Source: Thiomicrorhabdus indica
GTDB lineage: Bacteria; Pseudomonadota; Gammaproteobacteria; Thiomicrospirales; Thiomicrospiraceae
NCBI RefSeq assembly: GCF_004293625.1
Contig: NZ_CP033040.1
Coordinates: 186,001-250,000 of the forward strand
Direction of reading: 5' to 3'
Length of the DNA stretch: 64,000 nt
Of this stretch, positions 18,905-27,427 are shown piece by piece. How positions within the stretch are numbered: the stretch's first letter is position 1; each line of letters begins with the position of its first letter. The translations under genes and the position numbers were made by a program. Under the pieces are notes generated by a model. The model was not told where the DNA came from. It saw only the letters and a program-made list of their open reading frames with translations, and ran no database searches.

Positions 18905-19777
18905 TTAGCCTAGCTTTAGTTTAAGGAAGTCAATGAGTGTGGTAATACGTTTAGGGGTGAATTTGCGAGATAGACGAATGGCATAAAGTCCAGATGTTTG
19001 TAGTGAATGTGCTTCTAAAATGGGTTTAAGCGTTTGTTTCTGTATCGACTTTTCGGCAATAAAACGCGGCAGAGCGACTAAACCTAAGCCATTGATTGCT
19101 GCTTCACGTAGTGCTTCGCCGTTGTTTGCGCTTAGTCGGCCTTTTAATTGTACGTTAGAGTCCTTCAGGCCCCATTCATAAGAGCGGCTCACCAAGCTGT
19201 AATGTAAACATTCATGTTGTAATAAGTCGTCTGGGTGAATGGGTTCGCCATGTTTTTCCAGATAGCTCGGTGACGCGTAATAGCCAAATTCTAAGTTACA
19301 AATTTTTGTCGCAATCAACGATGAATCGGCTAATTCTCCGATTCTTAGTGCCAAATCTACTCCGCTAGAGAGTAAGTCTGTTTGATGATCTTCCAATTGT
19401 AAATCAATATGCAACGCTGGGTGTTGATGCATAAACTCCGTTAAAAGTGGCGAGAGCACTTCAACACCAAAGCTCATTGGCGCAGCGATTTTTAATTCTC
19501 CAGAAAGTTCATTTTGATTATTTTGCAGCTGCTCATCAGCCTCTTGCAGGGCTTCTAAGACGTTTTGCACATCCCCATAATATTGTTTGCCAGCTTCAGT
19601 GAGCCGCACTTTCCGAGTAGTTCGGTGAAAAAGGCGAACATCGAGTGCGTCTTCTAGATTTGAAACCTTTCGGCTGACCGAAGCTGCACTGGTGTTCAGT
19701 CGTTCTGCCGCTTGGTGAAAGCTATTGGTTTGAGAAACCGCAATAAAAGCGTGTAAGTCAGCTAAAGAATATTTCAT
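18905..19777 (-). CDS. LysR-family transcriptional regulator
   Basis: 290 aa from the ATG at 19777; the longer frame needs a TTG at 19786. The N-terminal winged helix-turn-helix spans about residues 1-60 (A-A-E-R-L-N-T-S-A-A-S-V-S-R-K-V-S-N-L-E), followed by the LysR substrate-binding domain. The F-H-R-T-T-R-K and later L-A-L-R-I-G-E-L-x-D-S patterns place it in the large CrgA/DmlR-like subgroup. Its target is unclear: trxC lies behind it in the same direction, and no divergent partner gene is present. Confidence 0.92.
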   Translation of the reverse strand: MKYSLADLHAFIAVSQTNSFHQAAERLNTSAASVSRKVSNLEDALDVRLFHRTTRKVRLTEAGKQYYGDVQNVLEALQEADEQLQNNQNELSGELKIAAPMSFGVEVLSPLLTEFMHQHPALHIDLQLEDHQTDLLSSGVDLALRIGELADSSLIATKICNLEFGYYASPSYLEKHGEPIHPDDLLQHECLHYSLVSRSYEWGLKDSNVQLKGRLSANNGEALREAAINGLGLVALPRFIAEKSIQKQTLKPILEAHSLQTSGLYAIRLSRKFTPKRITTLIDFLKLKLG

Positions 19778-19878
19778 TTTCTGCAACAGTTAATCATTTA
19801 AAACAATATTTGTTATTAAATATTAAACAATAGTAGTGATGCCATCAACTGACTTTAGACCACGAATTATTTAATGCA

Positions 19879-20301
19879 TCATAGATGTTGATTTAGCCAT
19901 TGGGTGAATTGACCTAAATCCATTGCACCAGATATGCGAGTGACTTCTTGTCCCTTTTTGAAAATAGCCAGTGTCGGGATGGAGCGAATGCCAAGTTGTG
20001 CTCCAAGTTGTTGTTCGATTTCGGTATTTATTTTGACAAAACGTGCGCGAGGTTCGAAATTCATTGCTGCTTGTTGGAATACTGGAGCAAACCCTTGACA
20101 AGGCCCACACCAAGGAGCCCAAAAATCAACAACCATGGGTAAATCTGTTTTTTGCATTGCTCTTTGAAATTGCACGCCGGTCATTTCAATGGGTTTTCCG
20201 CTGAACAGTGAGGCTTGGCATTTTCCACATTGTGGATTTTGTTGGAGCTTTTCATCAACGACACGATTTAAACCACCACAATTTGGGCACATAATAATCA
20301 T
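19879..20301 (-). CDS. trxC: Thioredoxin 2
   Basis: 140 aa. An N-terminal zinc ribbon has C5-x-x-C8 and C25-x-x-C28, followed by a thioredoxin domain with W64-C-G-P-C68 and the cis-proline loop S-I-P-T. The zinc module is the hallmark of TrxC, a cytoplasmic disulfide reductase induced by oxidative stress in E. coli. AAGGA at seven bases supports the start at 20301. It is transcribed towards the LysR gene 101 bp away. Confidence 0.95.
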   Translation of the reverse strand: MIIMCPNCGGLNRVVDEKLQQNPQCGKCQASLFSGKPIEMTGVQFQRAMQKTDLPMVVDFWAPWCGPCQGFAPVFQQAAMNFEPRARFVKINTEIEQQLGAQLGIRSIPTLAIFKKGQEVTRISGAMDLGQFTQWLNQHL

Positions 20302-20376
20302 GATTTTATCCTTACATTCATGCTTGTAACATTCATTTATTAAGGTCTAACATTCGAAGATTCAAGTGGCGACTAG

Positions 20377-20826
20377 TTACTTTAACCAATGAGGTTTTGG
20401 GCTTTCTCGGCCACCTGCGTCAAAACCTTCATTTACAAAACCATGAATGGTTTCATCATGTGCATGAATGAGTTCAATAAGTTTCGGGTCTTCAGCAGTG
20501 AGAGTGGCTTCGACACCGGCCGGTATTATTTTATATTCAAACGACATTTGGTCTTTATATTCAAATAGGGCTGCAAATAGCGGGTCCCAAGATCGAATGG
20601 CACGATTCATACCAAATCGTTTTTCCATACCAACCGTGTGCTGCTGAATAATTTTTGCTAGTTTGGGGTTTTCAGAAGTGGTTCTGCTGCAAATTCCATT
20701 CGCTAGGCGTTGCGTTTCCCGCTTTAATTCGGAATGGTGTTCGAGTAATTCTTTAAAAAGCGCTTGGTCTTTTTTGTGTTGCTCATCTGAGCCATGCCCA
20801 TGGCGATAGTTTCGATGGTCGTTCAT
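20377..20826 (-). CDS. Conserved hypothetical, His-rich N-terminus
   Basis: 149 aa from the second ATG (20826), which has GGAAA at good spacing; the ATG at 20832 is too close to it. The N-terminus is rich in His and Asp (N-D-H-R-N-Y-R-H-G-H-G). The rest is mostly helical with regularly spaced His residues (H-H-S, Q-Q-H, H-A-H-D-E-T-I-H), suggesting metal or heme binding, though I cannot name a family. No signal peptide or membrane helix. ACCGGCCGGT at 20515 reads I-P-A-G-V. A terminator-like stem lies about 95 bp upstream of the start on the same strand. Confidence 0.75.
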   Translation of the reverse strand: MNDHRNYRHGHGSDEQHKKDQALFKELLEHHSELKRETQRLANGICSRTTSENPKLAKIIQQHTVGMEKRFGMNRAIRSWDPLFAALFEYKDQMSFEYKIIPAGVEATLTAEDPKLIELIHAHDETIHGFVNEGFDAGGRESPKPHWLK

Positions 20827-20920
20827 AATCATTTTCCATATTAGACGTTTGTTGAAAATTATGCCGATTCCGATGGATTTTGGTTTGATATCTGATAAGA
20901 GTGATTATTTTTCGCAAAAA

Positions 20921-20951
20921 AAAAGCACTGTATTGGCCGTACAGTGCTTTT
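20921..20951 (-). terminator. Orphan rho-independent terminator or leader attenuator
   Basis: AAAAGCACTGTA at 20921-20932 pairs perfectly with 20940-20951 around a 7-base loop. Read on the minus strand it is followed by nine T. No minus-strand gene ends just before it, so it either ends an unannotated small RNA from 20952-21211 or lies in the leader of the gene starting at 20826, where it would act as an attenuator. Confidence 0.7.
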
Positions 20952-21211
20952 CGTGAGGAGCAATATGAGACATCAACATAGGGGAACGTTTCAATCTCGA
21001 TTATTAGACTACATGAAAACAACTATTAAAGATCGATAAGAAGCGTTTCTAAAAATGCTTGCCTGAACTTTATTAAGTTGAAATTAGTTTACTTAATATG
21101 AGTAGGGGCATCAATGACTTAACGTGAAAGAAGTCTTAATAAAGTATTGAGATTTTATAGGGGTATAAGAATTTTCTATAAAAAGGCTTTGTTCATCTGA
21201 CTAAGATTAAA

Positions 21212-21432
21212 AGAGAGCTTTGCATCCAAAAGGCATAAACACGAGATAATAAATAACCAAAATTGGCTAAAATCCTGCCGAGCTTTGTTATACCCCAAGG
21301 GTACTTCCGTTGGGCGGCATCTTGCGAATAGCTAGCTATTCCCTGCACTTTTTGCCTAGCTCAACAGAATTTTTTCACAATTTATGCTTTAACTCTTACT
21401 CGTGTTTATGCCCTTTGGGTGCAAAGCTCTCT
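21212..21432. mobile_element. MITE-like element with 34-bp terminal inverted repeats
   Basis: The 34 bp at 21212-21245 are the reverse complement of 21399-21432 with two mismatches. The 221-bp element has no coding capacity and holds a central perfect 16-bp palindrome GAATAGCTAGCTATTC at 21326-21341. No clear target-site duplication was seen. The structure fits a non-autonomous inverted-repeat element; the mobilising transposase is not in the window. Confidence 0.75.
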
Positions 21433-21492
21433 AAAAGATATTCATTCAGCCGATTTTTATAGATGCACAAAAATTGTTTTTTATAAATAAAA

Positions 21493-21513
21493 AGGCTCTC
21501 GTTAAGAGAGCCT
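21493..21513 (-). terminator. Rho-independent terminator
   Basis: AGGCTCTC (21493-21500) pairs with GAGAGCCT (21506-21513), followed by TTTTTATTTAT on the minus strand, 34 bp after the stop of the gene at 21547-21933. Confidence 0.85.
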
Positions 21514-21546
21514 ATTGAGTTTGATTGGAAATCTCTAGTTCAGACA

Positions 21547-21933
21547 TTATTCACTAGCGATATTAGCGTTTTGATTTGCTAAGTTTTCCGTTGTGTTACC
21601 TGACATATTGCTAGGTGTTTCAGCCTGCTGAGTCAAAAAATAACTGCTCTGGTTTTGTAAGTTGGTCGCATAAGTCGTACCACTTGAGACCTGATTTCCA
21701 TCAATCGCCGTTTGTTCAACTTGAGTTGAATTTCGCACAGTTTGCTGGTTATTTAAACCGCTGTAATCCACCATTGTTTGAGGTTGACCGCTACTCAAGG
21801 TGACAGTGGTGCTTGCACTACTAGGTGTTGAGGTTTGCACTTCCGCTGACTGAGGCTGAACGGCTGGGTTCACCTGTGAAGGTGATTGCATGCTTTGAAC
21901 GGCTGATGCCAAGCTAGGATTTATTGAATTCAT
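21547..21933 (-). CDS. Low-complexity Ser/Thr/Gln/Asn-rich protein, 128 aa
   Basis: A strong GAGGGGGG Shine-Dalgarno and its own terminator show an expressed single-gene unit. The protein is dominated by Ser, Thr, Gln, Asn and Val, with no Cys or Trp, no signal peptide and no membrane helix, so it is probably disordered. The N-terminal M-N-S-I-N-P-S-L-A-S-A-V-Q-S-M resembles the start of small flagellar/motility-associated or putative-motility proteins in marine gammaproteobacteria, but that is only a resemblance. Function unknown. Confidence 0.65.
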   Translation of the reverse strand: MNSINPSLASAVQSMQSPSQVNPAVQPQSAEVQTSTPSSASTTVTLSSGQPQTMVDYSGLNNQQTVRNSTQVEQTAIDGNQVSSGTTYATNLQNQSSYFLTQQAETPSNMSGNTTENLANQNANIASE

Positions 21934-22151
21934 AGAAAGCCCCCCTCGCGTTTGCTAACTGTATGTTTATTATGGCATATTTTATCTTCACATTGCGAGG
22001 TCTTTCTTGAAAAACCTTGAAGGACTGATGGTATAGCGCATTATTCGCAATGCCTACTGTATGGCTCCTAATCAGTGATAAAATCTTTCTATTCGATTCG
22101 TTAAATTTTTTGACGAAAAAACCAATTTTAGAGCAATAAAAGTTGAGAAAT

Positions 22152-23804
22152 ATGCACCCAAATATGACTTTATTGGAACAGCAGAAAGACCTGCTTGATG
22201 TGACCCCAGTAGATTCTTCTCATTCTGTCTATAGAATCAAGCAAATGCTTGAGAATGGTTCGTCGGTCAGCCGATTGGTTAAGGTATTTCCCAATGCTCA
22301 AAATTTTTACTCGTTGAAATTACAAAAGCAGTTTTTGTTGGCGAATTTTAGTGAGCAATCAATTGTAGATATTGTGCAAGTGCGAAAAGTCGCAATGCAT
22401 TATCTGTTTATTTTTGAGGATGCTGGCAAGCAGACATTGTTGACTAAGGTGGCAAAGAAAGGTGTGTATTCGAGTAAAAAAGCCAAATCTTTGTTAAAGA
22501 AGGGCGTGCAAGTTCTTAAGCTATTGCAAGCGCAGGGCAGGATTCACAGTAGAATTCAACCTTCTCACTGGGTGGTAAAAAAGAAGGCTGCACAACTTGT
22601 GGGTTGGGGCCATATAAGCGATGCGTGTAGCGCTTATGAGCAAGAAAAGTTGCCAGGTGACTATGAAAGTTTGCTTTACAAATCACCAGAGTCTTGGGAT
22701 GCAAAAGGCACAATTGAGAGTGAAATCTATAGTTTAGGATTGTGTTTGTATTATGCACTAACCGGTGTGCATTTGGTTGAGGCTTTATGGTCTGAAACCG
22801 GCCGGTTAAAAACAGATACTCATTCAACGTACTCTAAAAAAACGGGTGGCAAAGGTCATTTTTTACCTGCAACTGAACGACCAACGTCATGGCAGATAGG
22901 CTGGCTAAAGCAAAATCTTTGTTTTCCTAAAACGGCAAAGCTAAAAAGCACTTGGGAAAGTTTACTTCGCTGGATGTTGGATCCAAATCCTAAAAACCGT
23001 CCATCCGTTGAGCAATTACAAGCTTGGTTGGAAGATAATAAGGTGATTCAGTCAGCGGTGTTGGCTTCTGTCGAAGCTCTCAATATTCCTGATAGTTGGC
23101 AAGATTCTGCGATCAAGACCGCAATGGGTGATGCTCACAAATTAATGGCGATATTTGATCATGCAAAGGCTGCCTACAAATCCAATGAACTCGATTACGC
23201 TTTTAATCTTTTTGAGAATTGTGTGTTTAAAAACCATTCTCAGTCTGAAGTGATGCTTGGGAAAATGTATGAAGCAGGCGAACCGGTGAGTCAATCTTAT
23301 GCGCTTGCAGCAACCATGTATTATCAGGCGTTTTGTAAAGGTAATCCTGAAGGGGCATTTTTACTTGCAAGGCTTTTGCAAAACGGTGAGGGCGTTCCTG
23401 AAAATCAACAACATGCTGAAATTCTATATCGGTTTGCAGCGATGAGAGGCGTGTTGTTGGCGCAGGTTGCATTGGGTGAATTGTATGCTCAATCTGAAAC
23501 TTCGCTTGAACTGGCAAGGTTTTGGCTGGTTTTAGCTGTTCAAAGCGGTGCAATTCAGGCGCAGGCTGTGTTATCTGAGGTATTGGAAAGACTTCTTGTT
23601 TTAGATCCGAATGGGTTGGAGACAGCATCCAGCGTTCAAGTTAATTTGTTGGATCAGGAAGTTGAGAGCGCAGAGACCGCGATGAACAGCCAAAATGCTT
23701 CATTGTTGCCTCTCTCAGAGTTAATTAATCCAGAAAAAGTTTTGCAAAGTGCGCAGGGGCTTGAAGCGAGAATGGAACGTTTAATTGATCAAATGCCGCT
23801 TTAA
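22152..23804 (+). CDS. Pseudokinase with C-terminal Sel1-like repeats
   Basis: 550 aa from the ATG at 22152; an in-frame TTG at 22143 is possible. Residues about 30-290 follow a protein-kinase fold: a beta3-like L-V-K-V-F, a catalytic-loop equivalent I-H132-S-R-I-Q-P-S-H-W (where H-R-D-x-K-P-x-N is expected), S-P-E for A-P-E, and S-E-I-Y-S-L-G-L for the D-x-W/Y-S-x-G helix. D of HRD, its K and N, and D of DFG (here G-W-G) are all missing, so catalysis is unlikely. Residues about 330-480 carry Sel1-type repeats (for example A-A-T-M-Y-Y-Q-A-F) for protein binding. Probably a scaffold. ACCGGCCGGT at 22797 reads T-G-R. Confidence 0.8.
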   Translation: MHPNMTLLEQQKDLLDVTPVDSSHSVYRIKQMLENGSSVSRLVKVFPNAQNFYSLKLQKQFLLANFSEQSIVDIVQVRKVAMHYLFIFEDAGKQTLLTKVAKKGVYSSKKAKSLLKKGVQVLKLLQAQGRIHSRIQPSHWVVKKKAAQLVGWGHISDACSAYEQEKLPGDYESLLYKSPESWDAKGTIESEIYSLGLCLYYALTGVHLVEALWSETGRLKTDTHSTYSKKTGGKGHFLPATERPTSWQIGWLKQNLCFPKTAKLKSTWESLLRWMLDPNPKNRPSVEQLQAWLEDNKVIQSAVLASVEALNIPDSWQDSAIKTAMGDAHKLMAIFDHAKAAYKSNELDYAFNLFENCVFKNHSQSEVMLGKMYEAGEPVSQSYALAATMYYQAFCKGNPEGAFLLARLLQNGEGVPENQQHAEILYRFAAMRGVLLAQVALGELYAQSETSLELARFWLVLAVQSGAIQAQAVLSEVLERLLVLDPNGLETASSVQVNLLDQEVESAETAMNSQNASLLPLSELINPEKVLQSAQGLEARMERLIDQMPL

Positions 23805-23852
23805 TGCTAGCAAAGTCGACCGGCCGGTCATTGATTTGCAAGTCGATTTTCG

Positions 23853-24257
23853 CTAGGTTTTGTGTAAAAGTTGGGCTTGAGCAATGAGCCAACTGCTTAA
23901 TTTTGGCATTCGCTCTTTATTCTGACGAATAACGTCCTCAAGCGAATATTGAGTAAGTGGCATGTCGATTAATGTGCATGCGCTTTGAATGAGAAATAAA
24001 ATTTGTTCTCGGGTCAGGCTGGGGTTGGGTTCAAAAAAAGATAGCTTGGCTAAAAGTGCCGCATGAATAATCTCTGGCCACATCGAATGCGGAACCTTTC
24101 GCCCGTCTAATAGATAAGTATCTGGCTCGGGTGTTTTCTGTTGTTCAAAAAAATAGACCAAGGGCCGGCTGTTGAATAAATATTCAGCAATATCTCGTGC
24201 GTGAGGAGGCAACTCTTGCAGAGAAAAACGCTCGTAGTTATTTTGATTTAGTGGCAT
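23853..24257 (-). CDS. Hypothetical protein, 134 aa
   Basis: A GAGGGTGAG Shine-Dalgarno precedes the ATG. The protein is soluble and mostly helical, with no motif I recognise. It faces the pseudokinase gene; the 48-bp gap between the two stops contains one ACCGGCCGGT copy (23819). It diverges from apt. Confidence 0.6.
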   Translation of the reverse strand: MPLNQNNYERFSLQELPPHARDIAEYLFNSRPLVYFFEQQKTPEPDTYLLDGRKVPHSMWPEIIHAALLAKLSFFEPNPSLTREQILFLIQSACTLIDMPLTQYSLEDVIRQNKERMPKLSSWLIAQAQLLHKT

Positions 24258-24433
24258 ATAATCTCACCCTCAGAATGACTCAAAGTAAAAAACGCTGAAA
24301 AGCGACCTCGTATAGACATTAGCATACGCAGTTTTGAAGGTCGCGTAAATACTCAGCTCTCAAACTTGAATTCAGAATTTAATCGTGTGTAAACCACCAG
24401 TTTTCAAAGGCCTATCGTAACAAAGGGTATTTT

Positions 24434-24961
24434 ATGTCAAATGAATCGCTTCATCCTTTAGCGCAATATTTAGATCACGTACCGGATTTTCCAAAACCGG
24501 GCATTTTGTTTAGTGATATTTCTCCATTATTGAAATCACATTTCAATGAAACGATTGATGCCATGAGCGCGCTGTTTTCCGAAGAGGAATGGAATCAGAT
24601 TGATTGTTTAGCAGGAATTGAATCGCGTGGGTTTATTTTCGCTTCAGCGTTGGCCTATAAGCATAATAAAGGCTTTATTAAAGTGCGCAAGCCTGGAAAA
24701 TTACCCAATGTTCATGCCTCGGTGGAGTACGGTTTGGAATATGGTTCCGATAAACTTGAGATGCAAAAAGGCGATGGTAGTCGAGTCGTTTTATTGGATG
24801 ATTTGATTGCAACAGGCGGATCTATGGGAGCGGCGGCACAATTATGTGAAGAGGTTGGTTATGACGTGATTGGCATGGCGTGTTTGGTCGATTTAAAGGC
24901 ATTGAATAGTTTTGCCTATAAAGATATGAAAGTACGTTCGGTGATTCAGTTGGCGGATTAA
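24434..24961 (+). CDS. apt: Adenine phosphoribosyltransferase
   Basis: 175 aa, typical length. The PRPP-binding motif V-V-L-L-D-D-L-I-A-T-G-G-S is at about residues 117-129, preceded by A-G-I-E-S-R-G-F. The enzyme salvages adenine to AMP in the cytoplasm using phosphoribosyl pyrophosphate. AAAGGG lies upstream of the ATG. Monocistronic, convergent with argH; the gap behind it holds two ACCGGCCGGT copies. Confidence 0.96.
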   Translation: MSNESLHPLAQYLDHVPDFPKPGILFSDISPLLKSHFNETIDAMSALFSEEEWNQIDCLAGIESRGFIFASALAYKHNKGFIKVRKPGKLPNVHASVEYGLEYGSDKLEMQKGDGSRVVLLDDLIATGGSMGAAAQLCEEVGYDVIGMACLVDLKALNSFAYKDMKVRSVIQLAD

Positions 24962-25018
24962 CAATAGGATTTTTGTGCATTTCTTTGCGTTGGTAAAGAA
25001 ACTGCGTTACCGAAAATG

Positions 25019-25057
25019 TTACCGGCCGGTAGACTTTAAAGGTTTACCGGCCGGTTG
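25019..25057. repeat. Paired ACCGGCCGGT copies between apt and argH
   Basis: Copies at 25021-25030 and 25046-25055, both flanked by T-T-A on the left side, form an inverted repeat of at least 10-12 bp arms with a 15-base spacer. They lie between two convergent stop codons, where a bidirectional terminator is expected. No long T-run follows the second arm. Confidence 0.8.
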
Positions 25058-25067
25058 ATTTAATCGT

Positions 25068-26462
25068 TTATAAATCTAGATAAGCACGAGCTCGAGAAAC
25101 AGCTGCTAAGACCTGGTTTGGCGCAGTGCCACCAAAATGGTCACGTGCAGAGACTGAGCCTTCCAACGTTAAGACATCATAAACATCTTCGGTAATGTCT
25201 TCACAAAAACCTTGTAGTGTTTCCAGTGACATTTCTGATAAATCTTGTCCGGTTTCAATGCCATGAGCCACGGCTAAGCCAACGACTTCGTGAGAATCAC
25301 GGAATGCCAGTCCTTTCCCGACTAAATAATCGGCTAAGTCGGTTGCGGTCGAGAAACCACTTTTTGCTGCCGCATAGGTATTTTCTTTTTTCACTTGAAT
25401 TGCCGGCACCATGTCTGCGAAGGCACGCAAACAGTTTTGCACATTATCGACCGTGTCGAATAAAGGTTCTTTGTCTTCTTGATTATCTTTGTTGTAAGCC
25501 AAAGGTTGCGATTTCATGAGCGTTAACAGGCTGATTAAGTGGCCATAGACGCGACCGCTTTTACCGCGAACCAGTTCTGGAACATCGGGATTTTTCTTTT
25601 GCGGCATAATCGATGAGCCCGTGCAGAAGCGATCCGGCAAATCGATGAATTGAAATTGTGCGGATGACCAGAGGATCAACTCTTCTGAAAAACGTGATAA
25701 GTGCATGAGTAAGGTTGCGGAAAACGCTGAAAATTCAATGGCGAAATCGCGATCTGAAACACCGTCTAACGAATTTTCACAAATTCGATCAAATCCAAGC
25801 AACTCAGCAGTCATCTGACGATCAATCGGATAAGTGGTTCCAGCTAAAGCGGCTGAACCTAATGGCGAACTGTTCAAGCGTTTGCGACAATCTTGCAGGC
25901 GCTCTTTGTCGCGTTTAATCATTTCAAACCATGCCATCATATGATGGCCGAAAGTCACCGGTTGAGCCGTTTGCAAATGCGTGAAGCCTGGCATAATGGT
26001 ATCGGCTTCGCGCTCAGCCAAGTCGACTAGGCCTACTTGCAAGCGTTGCAATTCTTTCAAAATTCGATCGATCTCATCACGAAGATACAAGCGGATATCG
26101 GTTGCGACTTGGTCATTTCGTGAGCGACCCGTATGTAATTTCTTTCCGGTAATGCCGATTAATGCGGTTAAACGCGCTTCGATATTCATGTGAATATCTT
26201 CTTGCTTAATTGACCAGTTAAACTCACCATTTTCAATTTCTTGTTGGACCTGTCCAAGACCTTGAATAATGGCATCCAGTTCTTTTTGGTTGAGAATGCC
26301 AACACTGGCTAGCATTTCAGCATGTGCCAAAGACCCTTGGATGTCTTGTTTGTACATGCGGTAATCAAATGGAATGGAGGCCGTGAATTCCTCGACAAAC
26401 GCGTCCGTTGATTCACTGAATCGTGCACTGGAAAGTTTTTCTTGGTTGTGTTCGTTGCTCAT
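25068..26462 (-). CDS. argH: Argininosuccinate lyase
   Basis: 464 aa from the ATG at 26462 (M-S-N-E-H), which has TGGAA at suitable spacing; an ATG at 26474 would add four residues. The fumarase/aspartase superfamily signature [12 protein letters not shown] is present near residue 280. ArgH splits argininosuccinate into arginine and fumarate, the last step of arginine synthesis. Tandem with the periplasmic thioredoxin upstream, 73 bp apart, with one ACCGGCCGGT copy between. No other arg gene is near. Confidence 0.97.
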   Translation of the reverse strand: MSNEHNQEKLSSARFSESTDAFVEEFTASIPFDYRMYKQDIQGSLAHAEMLASVGILNQKELDAIIQGLGQVQQEIENGEFNWSIKQEDIHMNIEARLTALIGITGKKLHTGRSRNDQVATDIRLYLRDEIDRILKELQRLQVGLVDLAEREADTIMPGFTHLQTAQPVTFGHHMMAWFEMIKRDKERLQDCRKRLNSSPLGSAALAGTTYPIDRQMTAELLGFDRICENSLDGVSDRDFAIEFSAFSATLLMHLSRFSEELILWSSAQFQFIDLPDRFCTGSSIMPQKKNPDVPELVRGKSGRVYGHLISLLTLMKSQPLAYNKDNQEDKEPLFDTVDNVQNCLRAFADMVPAIQVKKENTYAAAKSGFSTATDLADYLVGKGLAFRDSHEVVGLAVAHGIETGQDLSEMSLETLQGFCEDITEDVYDVLTLEGSVSARDHFGGTAPNQVLAAVSRARAYLDL

Positions 26463-26535
26463 AGTGTGTTCCATTTGTTAGCAATTTTGAATGGCCGATT
26501 TTCCATAAAGTTAACCGGCCGGTAAATTCTATTGG

Positions 26536-27162
26536 TTACTGGGTGGCTTTTGTTTGCTTTTCCAGTTGTTCAGGGGTCGCAGGAATGACCTTATCAATCC
26601 CCATGTTTTTATAAGCCTCATTCAGTCGTGCGTGAACAAGTGCACTGAATAAAGTGAGTTCTGAAATGCCGACTAAACGCTCTGCCACTACTTGGCCTCG
26701 ACTGTCGATAAACAGTATCGTGGGTGTTAAATCGGCATTTAATTGGTAAGCCCATTTTGACTTTTTCAGACGCTCGCCAGTTAACAAAACAAGTGGCTCT
26801 GCTTCATCAATGCCAACATGACGAAACAGCCCCAATTTGCCCTCATAAAGGCCGCTTTTCATCATTGGATTGAGTGCGTGTTCTTTTAATACGTCACAGT
26901 ACTCACACCACTGTGCGCTGAACATTAAAACAATTGGCAACCCTTTTTTTTCTGATTGCTCGGCCAATTTCTGTAAATCTGTCAATTCGATCAGCTTATC
27001 CGTTGTGACCTGTTCATTGCTTGCAGTATTTTGTAAAACAGATAAGTCGTCCAAAATATCACTGGCAAACACAATTGGCTGGAAGCTTAAGAAAAAAGCC
27101 AGTCCTAGACCGAATAGATGTTTGGATGCTTGGATGGTTTGATTTTGATTCTGCAAGCGCAT
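26536..27162 (-). CDS. Periplasmic thioredoxin-fold protein (SoxW-like)
   Basis: 208 aa. AAGGAATCG precedes the ATG. A signal peptide (about 1-33, ending V-F-A-S) is followed by a thioredoxin fold with the active site A-Q-W-C-E-Y-C and a later L-T-P-T cis-proline loop. This architecture resembles SoxW and related periplasmic disulfide reductases of sulfur oxidisers. No sox genes are present in the window, so a role in sulfur oxidation is only a guess; cytochrome c maturation or general disulfide reduction is equally possible. Divergent from hemC. Confidence 0.8.
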   Translation of the reverse strand: MRLQNQNQTIQASKHLFGLGLAFFLSFQPIVFASDILDDLSVLQNTASNEQVTTDKLIELTDLQKLAEQSEKKGLPIVLMFSAQWCEYCDVLKEHALNPMMKSGLYEGKLGLFRHVGIDEAEPLVLLTGERLKKSKWAYQLNADLTPTILFIDSRGQVVAERLVGISELTLFSALVHARLNEAYKNMGIDKVIPATPEQLEKQTKATQ

Positions 27163-27427
27163 CGATTCCTTATCACGATTTTTCAGTTCGACAAACGGCC
27201 ATACGTTTGCCGGTTATTTTATCGAAAACGAGCAAAAATACAGGGGCTTTTTGAGTAGAATAAACGGTTATTTATCTTACAAGAAGCTTAGATAGCAATA
27301 TGGCATTTTGCTGGTTAATCGTAAACACCTATCTTGGCTTTGAGTTTTATTTTTGCGTTGAAGAAGAATCGCCTTGATAGGTCATTCGATTGCGCATCAG
27401 AATTAAAATACAGGAAACTGAGTTTTT

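Larger units (their letters stand above)
20833..21546. other. 714-bp gap holding a terminator, a tiny ORF and a MITE-like element
   Basis: Contents: a strong stem at 20921-20951; a 24-codon plus-strand frame at 20965-21039 preceded by GAGGAG four bases before its ATG; AT-rich sequence to 21211; a 221-bp inverted-repeat element at 21212-21432; and the terminator of the gene ending at 21547. The tiny ORF may be fortuitous. Confidence 0.6.

Noticed and set aside
24302-24344. GCGACCT/AGGTCGC repeat upstream of apt as a riboswitch
   Set aside because: Only a 7-bp stem with a long loop, and no known purine-riboswitch features.
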